In this document: piece by piece, positions 25,431 through 31,061 of the stretch | Layout: each line of letters begins with the position of its first letter | How positions within the stretch are numbered: position 1 is the first letter of the stretch | From: an uncultured Pelagibacteraceae bacterium | GTDB taxonomy: Bacteria > Pseudomonadota > Alphaproteobacteria > Pelagibacterales > Pelagibacteraceae | Assembly: GCA_902556065.1 (NCBI GenBank) | Contig: CACDUV010000008.1 | Location: 1-35,756, forward strand | Length of the DNA: 35,756 nt | Direction of reading: 5' to 3' | Notes under the pieces: generated by a model | What the model was told of the DNA's origin: nothing | Databases searched by the model: none | Seen by the model: only the letters and a program-made list of their open reading frames with translations | Program-made: the position numbers and the translations under genes

Positions 25431-26491
25431 TTTTTTGAACCTATAAATTTAATTTTGAAAAACAGTAAATAGTCTGATGCAAGAAGAAAAAATAAAATCA
25501 TTCCTTGAAAGACCTGACCAGTATATTTAGGTATTTGCATAAATATTTGCGCTGTTTCAGCACCAAGATAAGTAATTGCAACAACTAGAGATGCAAAGAT
25601 GATACCAACAGGATGCAAACGGCCCAAAAACGCAACAATTATTGCAGTAAAACCATAATCTGGTGAAATTTCTCTGTGAAGCTGTCCAATAGGTCCAGTT
25701 ATTTCTCCAACTCCAGCTAGACCCGCACAAGCACCACTTATTAAAAAAACGAGGATGATCATTTTTTTACCTTTGTATCCAGCATATTTTGCTGTCTTTA
25801 AACTAAAACCCGAAACTTTCATTTGGAACCCTAAATATGTTTTATAAAAAACAAACCAACTAATAACGACTGCAGCTAAAGCTAAAAATATTCCTGCGTG
25901 AATTCTTAGTCCTTCAAATAACAGTGGAAGTTTAGCTGAGTCACTGAACTGTCTGGTTTCAGGAAAATTAAATCCCTCTGGATTGCTCCAAGGACCAACA
26001 ACAAGATAGTCCAAAATTAATTTTGAAACATATACCAACATAAGACTTACTAATATTTCATTTGTATTAAAGTAAGTTTTTAAGATTGCGGGTATTGATG
26101 CGTACAGCATACCACCGATTGCACCAGCTAAAATTACTATTGGAAGAATGTAAAACCCTTCTTGCTCATAAAACAATAATGCAACTCCCCCAGAAACTAT
26201 CGCCCCAAAAGTTAATTGACCTTCAGCTCCAATATTCCAGTTATTGCTTTTAAAACAAAAAGATAAACCGATTGCTATTAAACATAGCGGTGTAGCTTTT
26301 AATAGTAATTCGCTAAAACCATATTTATCTGCAATTGGAATTATGAAAAAAAATTTAAGAGCTTCAAATGGTTTAAAACCTAAAATAAAAAAAATCAAAC
26401 CTCCCGCTACTAATGTTAGAAAAATAGCCAACACAGGTGTAAAGAAAAAAATAGCTCTTGATGGTTGATCTCTTTTTACGATTTTAATCAA
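25427..26491 (-). CDS. ABC importer permease (BPD_transp_2 type), first permease
   Basis: The 354 residues are the larger permease (YufP-like) of the importer. After an N-terminal helix the sequence contains FKSNNWNIGAEGQLTFGAI, the counterpart of the NLGVEG motif in its partner, and later YTGQVFQGMILFFLLASDYLL. It overlaps the ATPase gene and the second permease gene by 4 bp on each side, so the three form a translationally coupled block. Uptake is across the inner membrane. Substrate is inferred from the neighbouring deaminase and the purine island. Confidence 0.9.
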   Translation of the reverse strand: MIKIVKRDQPSRAIFFFTPVLAIFLTLVAGGLIFFILGFKPFEALKFFFIIPIADKYGFSELLLKATPLCLIAIGLSFCFKSNNWNIGAEGQLTFGAIVSGGVALLFYEQEGFYILPIVILAGAIGGMLYASIPAILKTYFNTNEILVSLMLVYVSKLILDYLVVGPWSNPEGFNFPETRQFSDSAKLPLLFEGLRIHAGIFLALAAVVISWFVFYKTYLGFQMKVSGFSLKTAKYAGYKGKKMIILVFLISGACAGLAGVGEITGPIGQLHREISPDYGFTAIIVAFLGRLHPVGIIFASLVVAITYLGAETAQIFMQIPKYTGQVFQGMILFFLLASDYLLFFKIKFIGSKK

Positions 26492-27978
26492 TTTGCTCCT
26501 CCCATTAGTATCCCAAGTTTTTCAGAGGTAACTTCTTCAGTATTCATAATTTTTGATAATTTTCCTTTATGAATTACTGAAATTTTGTCACTTAATTTTA
26601 ATAGCTCATCAGTGTCTGTAGATATTAATATAATTGATTTATTTTGTTCATTGATTTTAATCAATGTTTCATGGATATAATTTATCGCTCCAACATCCAG
26701 ACCCCATGTTGGATTAAAACAAATTAATAAATCAGGAGATGTTATTAATTCTCTACCAATAATTAATTTCTGTAAATTTCCTCCAGACAAAAATTGGCTT
26801 TTTAATTCTATGTTATCTGTATTAACATTAAAGTCAGAAATTATTTTTTTAGAATGTTCTTTAATTTTGTTTTCATTTATCAATCCATTATTAAAAAAAT
26901 TTGATGATTTAAAATTGTTTAGAGCCACATTTTCAAAAATTTTCATTTGTGGAATTGCAGCCTGCTCAAGTCTATCTTCTGGAGAAAAGGCCATCAAATA
27001 TTCTCTTCTCTCTTGAGGATTTAAATCTCCTATGTAATTATTATTAAATTCTATAGATTTTTTTTCCGAAATAATTTCACCGCTTAATACTTGAAATAAT
27101 TCACTTTGGCCATTTCCTGATATGCCAGCAATTCCTAAACACTCCCCTCTATTAACAGAAAAATTAATATCCATTAAATTTGTTTCAAAAGGATCTTCAC
27201 TTGTAAAATTGAGATTAGTTATCTTAATCAATTGATCTGATGAAGTTTTTGCTTTTTTTTTCTTAATTGTTCTTAGGTTCTGACCCACCATTTTGTTGGC
27301 AAGTGACTCAATATTTTCATTTTTAATTTCACTTACAGAGACTAACTTTCCTCTTCTCATTACTGCAACTTCATCACAAAGCTGCATAACTTCCTTAAGT
27401 TTATGTGTAATATAAATAATTAAAATTCCTTCTTCTGAAAATTTTTTCAAAGATAAGAATAATTCACTCGTTTCTTGTTCTGTTAATACAGATGTTGGTT
27501 CATCCATAATTAAAACTTTTGGACTCCTTATTAGGCATCTTATTATTTCTACTTTTTGTTTTTGACCTGCTGAAAGGTTTAAAACAGGAATATCAAGATC
27601 AATTGAGAAATTATATTTTTTCATAATTGAATCAATTTTTTCTCTTAAACTTTCCCTTTGCTCATCTGAATCTATTATTAAGTTATCAAATACAGACAAA
27701 GTTTCGAAAAGGTTAAAATGCTGGAATACCATCCCAATATCATTTTTCTTTGCATCTAATGGTGAATTAAGATTTAAATTATTTTCATTTAGATAAATTT
27801 TACCTTCGTCTGGAATTATGACACCTGATAGAATTTTAACTAGTGTAGATTTTCCAGCACCATTTTCTCCAAGAAGAGCATAAATTTTACCACTATTAAA
27901 CTCTAGTGAAACATTGTCGTTTGCAACACAACCAGGATAAATTTTAGTTACATTTGAAATTTTAAGATTTGTATTCAT
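26488..27978 (-). CDS. ABC importer ATPase with two nucleotide-binding domains
   Basis: The 496 residues contain two ABC domains in tandem, as in sugar and nucleoside importers of the RbsA/YufO type. Domain 1 is canonical: Walker A GENGAGKST, signature LSAGQKQKVEI, Walker B VLIMDEPTS. Domain 2 has a degenerate Walker A (GISGNGQSEL), a standard LSGGNLQK signature and a Walker B lacking the catalytic Glu (LLICFNPTWGLDVGA), the usual asymmetry of this family, so only one site should hydrolyse ATP well. It lies 3 bp after the deaminase gene and overlaps the first permease gene. Confidence 0.93.
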   Translation of the reverse strand: MNTNLKISNVTKIYPGCVANDNVSLEFNSGKIYALLGENGAGKSTLVKILSGVIIPDEGKIYLNENNLNLNSPLDAKKNDIGMVFQHFNLFETLSVFDNLIIDSDEQRESLREKIDSIMKKYNFSIDLDIPVLNLSAGQKQKVEIIRCLIRSPKVLIMDEPTSVLTEQETSELFLSLKKFSEEGILIIYITHKLKEVMQLCDEVAVMRRGKLVSVSEIKNENIESLANKMVGQNLRTIKKKKAKTSSDQLIKITNLNFTSEDPFETNLMDINFSVNRGECLGIAGISGNGQSELFQVLSGEIISEKKSIEFNNNYIGDLNPQERREYLMAFSPEDRLEQAAIPQMKIFENVALNNFKSSNFFNNGLINENKIKEHSKKIISDFNVNTDNIELKSQFLSGGNLQKLIIGRELITSPDLLICFNPTWGLDVGAINYIHETLIKINEQNKSIILISTDTDELLKLSDKISVIHKGKLSKIMNTEEVTSEKLGILMGGAN

Positions 27979-27981
27979 TAA

Positions 27982-28572
27982 TTAATTTAATGGTATAGAG
28001 TTTCCATCTTTATTTTCCTGATATTGATTTGACAAAGTTCGATATTTTTTTTTAATTTTGTTTAATTGACCTAAAATTTTTTCTTTTTTAGAGGCGGGTA
28101 ATTTTTCAATAAGTAAATTTATATTTTGACTTTTCCAATAGGAATTTTCTTTATTATATTCTCCATCGTTAATTTTAAATACTTCTTTGAGTATATTTAA
28201 GTCATGCGGAATATTAAACTCATCATTTGTATCAGTGTAAGGAAAAAGAAAATAAAAATTATCAAATCCAGAGAAAGTGATCGCACTCAAGCACATACTA
28301 CATGGTTCATGTGAACTTAAGAACATACAATCTTTTTCATTTGGTCTTGTATTTGCATCCAACTCATAAAATTTTTTAAGTGCATGCATTTCTCCATGCC
28401 ACAATGGATTTTCTATTTCATTGTTTGTTTCGGCAATTACAACTGATAAATCATCTTTTTTAATGATAGCAGCTCCAAATATTTTACTGCCTTTAGCAAC
28501 ACCTTTTTCAGTGAGAGGCAAAACCTCATTTAAAAATACATTTAGTATCGTTTCTAGGGCTTTTTCATTCAT
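27982..28572 (-). CDS. Zinc-dependent deaminase of the cytidine/guanine-deaminase fold, substrate unknown
   Basis: The 196 residues carry the zinc motif LWHGEMHAL (His ligand and catalytic Glu) and SSHEPCSMCLSAI (two Cys ligands), so it is an active-looking nucleobase or nucleoside deaminase. It differs from GuaD of the same window in the residues around the pocket (FGAAIIKKDDLS, TNNEIENP) and has a C-terminal extension of about 60 charged residues. It is the first gene of the importer operon, 3 bp ahead of the ATPase, which suggests that it deaminates the imported compound. Adenine, guanine, cytosine or a nucleoside are all possible. Confidence 0.78.
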   Translation of the reverse strand: MNEKALETILNVFLNEVLPLTEKGVAKGSKIFGAAIIKKDDLSVVIAETNNEIENPLWHGEMHALKKFYELDANTRPNEKDCMFLSSHEPCSMCLSAITFSGFDNFYFLFPYTDTNDEFNIPHDLNILKEVFKINDGEYNKENSYWKSQNINLLIEKLPASKKEKILGQLNKIKKKYRTLSNQYQENKDGNSIPLN

Positions 28573-28580
28573 ATGCTTGA

Positions 28581-28609
28581 ATTATCAAATAAAGAACACA
28601 TTTGATAAT
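28581..28609. promoter_or_regulatory. Perfect 10-bp inverted repeat upstream of the importer operon
   Basis: ATTATCAAAT at 28581-28590 and ATTTGATAAT at 28600-28609 are exact reverse complements with a 9-bp spacer. The element begins 8 bp upstream of the deaminase start codon, in the 127-bp divergent region shared with the lipoprotein gene. It may be an operator for a dimeric repressor, or a hairpin in the 5' leader. No poly-T follows on either strand, so it is not a terminator. Confidence 0.5.
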
Positions 28610-28653
28610 ATAATTAAAGATAATAATAATAGTTATAGATAAATTATTTATAC

Positions 28654-28665
28654 AACTTTAAAGTT
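28654..28665. repeat. 12-bp palindrome with a partial direct repeat
   Basis: AACTTTAAAGTT is a perfect palindrome. Its TTTAAAGTTA part (28657-28666) recurs at 28691-28700, where the second copy reaches the A of the lipoprotein start codon. The region is about 90 percent AT, so the repeat may be compositional. It shares the ACTTTAAA core with the imperfect palindrome at the uraD/uraH junction. Confidence 0.25.
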
Positions 28666-28699
28666 AATAATTAATTTAAAAAAAATGTAATTTAAAGTT

Positions 28700-29005
28700 A
28701 TGTCAAAATTTAAATCAGCAATAAGTCTTTTAATTTTAATAATTTTTTTTTCAGGTTGTCAAACAGTTAAAAAAAAAACTGATGCAGTTATTGAAAAAGA
28801 GAACAAGAAGTTGAGTGAGTATATTGGTCAATCTGCAACTAAATTGCAAATGGAGTTGGGAAAACCAGACGAGGATTTTGAGAATGAAAAAGGAAACTTT
28901 GTAATGATATACAATACAAAAAAATATGGTTTTCCTTGTGAAAGAAGATTTGAAATAAATCCAGAAAAAATAGTTGTTGGATTTGCATCTAATGGTTGTT
29001 TTTAA
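28700..29005 (+). CDS. Small lipoprotein, BamE/OmlA-like (uncertain)
   Basis: The 101 residues start with a lipoprotein signal: basic N-terminus, hydrophobic stretch, then FFSGC with lipidated Cys20. The mature part is short: a Lys/Glu-rich linker, then SEYIGQSATKLQMELGKPDEDFE and FVMIYNTKKYGFPCERRFEIN. The pattern of a short helix followed by GKPD and a strand resembles the SmpA/BamE-like fold, but the match is weak. Two more cysteines (in FPCERR and SNGCF) could form a disulfide in the periplasm. It lies between the importer operon and the NCS2 permease but is separated from the latter by 138 bp, so a purine link is not shown. I do not recognise a specific function. Confidence 0.65.
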   Translation: MSKFKSAISLLILIIFFSGCQTVKKKTDAVIEKENKKLSEYIGQSATKLQMELGKPDEDFENEKGNFVMIYNTKKYGFPCERRFEINPEKIVVGFASNGCF

Positions 29006-29057
29006 ATCTTATAAGTTGAAATAAATCTGTTCATTATAGGTTTTATAAACTACTCAA

Positions 29058-29069
29058 AATAGATCTATT
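29058..29069. promoter_or_regulatory. Perfect 12-bp palindrome upstream of the NCS2 permease
   Basis: AATAGATCTATT equals its own reverse complement. It lies 75 bp upstream of the permease start, in the 138-bp gap that otherwise holds AT-rich sequence, a T-run and the hairpin at 29111-29144. Position and symmetry suit an operator, but no promoter boxes with good spacing could be placed around it. Confidence 0.3.
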
Positions 29070-29110
29070 CTAAAGTAAAGTTTTTTTTTATATTAATTTA
29101 TAATCAATAA

Positions 29111-29144
29111 TGTACCCTCAGTTAAGATAACGACGGAGGTTACA
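29111..29144 (+). promoter_or_regulatory. Hairpin that would bury the ribosome-binding site and start of the NCS2 permease
   Basis: TGTA (29111-29114) can pair with TACA (29141-29144), and CCTC (29116-29119) with GAGG (29136-29139), with one C/T mismatch between the two helices. Inside, GTTA (29121-29124) pairs with TAAC (29128-29131) over a three-base loop, leaving GACG unpaired on the 3' side. The outer arm contains the GGAGG ribosome-binding site and the A of the start codon. The fold would block translation when closed. It could be a small riboswitch or another translational switch; an NMT1-type xanthine/urate riboswitch is one option given the gene. Confidence 0.5.
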
Positions 29145-30466
29145 TGGCTTCAAGGAAAATAAAATCGGGCTCTACAAACAGTCCAGACAAAAAACTTCCA
29201 TTAAATAAATCCATACCTTTAGGAATTCAGCATGTATTAGCGATGTTTGCTGGTAATATAACTGTTCCTATTATTGTGGCTGGAGTTTTTGGTCAAACGC
29301 CTGAACAAAAAATATTTTTGATTCAAATGGCTTTGTTTGTTGCGGGAGTTGCAACAATTATCCAAACAGTTGGTTATAAAGAAATTGGTGCAAGACTTCC
29401 TATTGTTCAAGGAACAAGTTTTGCGTTTATACCAATCATGCTACCATTTAAAGCAGCAGGATTGGGTGCAGTATTTACAGCAGCATTCATTGGAGGAGTT
29501 TTTCAAATTTTTATTGGAAAAGTTTTAAAACCAATAAGGCATCTATTCCCACCATTAGTCACTGGTATAGTTGTGTTAATGATCGGATTTAGTTTGCTTA
29601 AAGTTGGTTTTATGTATGCTGGTGGAGGTGGATGGTTAATGAACAATAAACCTGAAATCTTTGCAAATGCAAATCATTTAACGGTTGCTTTTACTGTGTT
29701 TATAGTTGCTATTTTTTTTAATCTTAGAGGCAAAGGGATGGCCTCTGCAGGATCAATTTTAATTGGAATAGTAGCCGGTTTCATAGTTGCAGCATCACTA
29801 GGAATGGTTAATTACGGAAAAATTGCTTCCGCATCATGGTTTGCACTTCCAATGCCACTTCAATATGGAATTGATTTTGTACCTGGTGCAATAATTCTAA
29901 TGTTGTTTATGTCAATTGTTACCACAATTGAAACAATTGGAGACATTAGTGCCACAACAATGGGTGGTGCTAAACGAGAAGCAACGGACAAAGAAATATC
30001 AGGTGGAATTATGGCAGATGGTGTTGGTACTGCATTTGGTGCAATATTTAATGCGATGCCCAATACATCTTATTCGCAAAATGCTGGACTGGTTGCGTTT
30101 ACAGGAGTTGTAAGTAGACATGTCGGAACTATAGCTGGAATAGTTTTAGTTCTTATGGGGTTATTTCCTAAATTAGGTGGAATAATCGCTGCAATGCCAG
30201 AGTCAGTGATTGGCGGAGCAGCAATCATTATGTTTGGTATGATTGTAGCTGCTGGAATAAAATTGATTTCAAGATCAGAAATGAGTCAAAGAAATTTATT
30301 AATCTTAGCTCTTTCATTATCTTTTGGAATTGGAATGTCATTGTTGCCAGACTTTGTAAAAAATATTCCTGACTTTGGAATAAGTTTGAAACTACTGTTA
30401 ACTACTGGACTTATACCTGCGGGATTATTAGCATTTGTTCTTAATGCTATAATGGCAAAGAAATAA
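29144..30466 (+). CDS. NCS2/NAT-family nucleobase permease, xanthine/urate type
   Basis: The 440 residues form a proton-coupled nucleobase transporter with about 14 helices. The family signature is SQNAGLVAFTGVVSRHVG: Q-N-x-G-x4-T-G-V with a following S-R, the form found in xanthine and urate transporters (XanQ, UapA) rather than in uracil permeases. The conserved TM8 glutamate lies in VTTIETIGDISATT, and MPESVIGGAAIIMFG follows TM10. It would bring in xanthine, urate or related bases for XdhAB/PuuD. It has a clear GGAGG ribosome-binding site within a hairpin. It is a one-gene unit ended by the terminator at 30476-30501. The substrate call rests on the signature and setting. Confidence 0.9.
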   Translation: MASRKIKSGSTNSPDKKLPLNKSIPLGIQHVLAMFAGNITVPIIVAGVFGQTPEQKIFLIQMALFVAGVATIIQTVGYKEIGARLPIVQGTSFAFIPIMLPFKAAGLGAVFTAAFIGGVFQIFIGKVLKPIRHLFPPLVTGIVVLMIGFSLLKVGFMYAGGGGWLMNNKPEIFANANHLTVAFTVFIVAIFFNLRGKGMASAGSILIGIVAGFIVAASLGMVNYGKIASASWFALPMPLQYGIDFVPGAIILMLFMSIVTTIETIGDISATTMGGAKREATDKEISGGIMADGVGTAFGAIFNAMPNTSYSQNAGLVAFTGVVSRHVGTIAGIVLVLMGLFPKLGGIIAAMPESVIGGAAIIMFGMIVAAGIKLISRSEMSQRNLLILALSLSFGIGMSLLPDFVKNIPDFGISLKLLLTTGLIPAGLLAFVLNAIMAKK

Positions 30467-30475
30467 TTAATTTAA

Positions 30476-30501
30476 ACTTGTGGGGAGAAATCCCCACAAG
30501 T
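30476..30501. terminator. Bidirectional terminator between the NCS2 permease and hsp20
   Basis: A perfect 10-bp stem (ACTTGTGGGG at 30476-30485, CCCCACAAGT at 30492-30501) with a six-base loop lies between two convergent stops. It is the most GC-rich hairpin in the window. On the minus strand it is followed by TTTAAATTAA, on the plus strand by AAGGTTTAAG, so the T-tracts are short; the position and stem strength still favour a shared terminator. Confidence 0.8.
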
Positions 30502-30513
30502 AAGGTTTAAGAC

Positions 30514-30960
30514 TTATTTTATTTCAATAAGCTTTTTCTTTTTGTGTTCTGGGATAATTCTTTCACAAGATATTGTTAAAAGACCATCTTTAAGTTCAGC
30601 ACCATTAACTTTAACATCATCAGCAATAGTGAATGATCTTGCGAATTGTCTTTGTGAGATACCTTTATGAATTATTTCTCCATTAACCTCATTATTATCA
30701 GATTTATCAACTTGTTTTGTTCTTACAGTCAATAAATTATCTTCAAACTCAACCTCAACATCTTTTTTATTAAAACCAGCTAATGCAACTTCAATTGCAT
30801 AATTATCCTTACCAGTTTTTCTGATGTTGTACGGAGGGTAGTTTGATTGCATTGTCAAACTTCCGTTTCCCAACATACTTTCAAATTGGTCAAACATATC
30901 GTCAAATCCAATTGAAAAAGGTCTTAGTGAGTTAAATATAGATAAATCCTTACTTGTCAT
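30514..30960 (-). CDS. Small heat-shock protein Hsp20 (IbpA type)
   Basis: The 148 residues are a typical class A bacterial small heat-shock protein, an ATP-independent holdase that binds unfolding proteins. The N-terminal arm has LRPFSIGFDDMFDQFE, the alpha-crystallin domain runs from about residue 40 (YPPYNIRKTGKDNYAIEVALAGF) to 130, with the signature ISQRQFARSFTIADDVKVNGAELKDGLL, and the C-terminal tail holds an IIP sequence in place of the usual IxI motif. It is preceded by a strong ribosome-binding site and a ROSE-like leader. Its own promoter lies in the gap after ptrB. Confidence 0.95.
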   Translation of the reverse strand: MTSKDLSIFNSLRPFSIGFDDMFDQFESMLGNGSLTMQSNYPPYNIRKTGKDNYAIEVALAGFNKKDVEVEFEDNLLTVRTKQVDKSDNNEVNGEIIHKGISQRQFARSFTIADDVKVNGAELKDGLLTISCERIIPEHKKKKLIEIK

Positions 30961-31016
30961 AATATCCTCCTTTTTTAAGCAAGTTTATTTTTTGTATGCC
31001 CCATAAGGCGACATAC
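30961..31016 (-). promoter_or_regulatory. ROSE-like RNA thermometer in the hsp20 leader
   Basis: Reading the minus strand, CUUGCUU (complement of 30977-30983) can pair with AAGGAG (complement of 30967-30972) across an AAAA loop, leaving a single bulged G. This is the U-U-G-C-U anti-Shine-Dalgarno element, with its unpaired G, that defines ROSE elements, and it covers the hsp20 ribosome-binding site. Upstream, GTATG...CATAC arms (complement of 30994-31016) form a second hairpin of about nine pairs. ROSE elements control hsp20 genes in many alpha- and gammaproteobacteria by melting on heat. The fold was worked out by eye. Confidence 0.65.
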
Positions 31017-31022
31017 GATGTT

Positions 31023-31050
31023 TATTTAGGTATGATTAAAAAAATTTCAA
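31023..31050 (-). promoter_or_regulatory. Candidate promoter for hsp20
   Basis: On the minus strand TTGAAA (complement of 31045-31050) and TAAATA (complement of 31023-31028) are spaced by 16 bp. Transcription would start near 31015, exactly where the first leader hairpin begins, giving a leader of about 55 bases. The boxes resemble sigma70 rather than the CCCCAT-type heat-shock -10, which would fit control by the RNA thermometer. Confidence 0.5.
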
Positions 31051-31061
31051 TATATGAAAAA

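Noticed and set aside
26488..27978. A defective ATPase, because domain 2 lacks Walker A Lys and the Walker B Glu
   Set aside because: This asymmetry is normal for the two-domain ATPases of the sugar/nucleoside importer family; domain 1 is intact.
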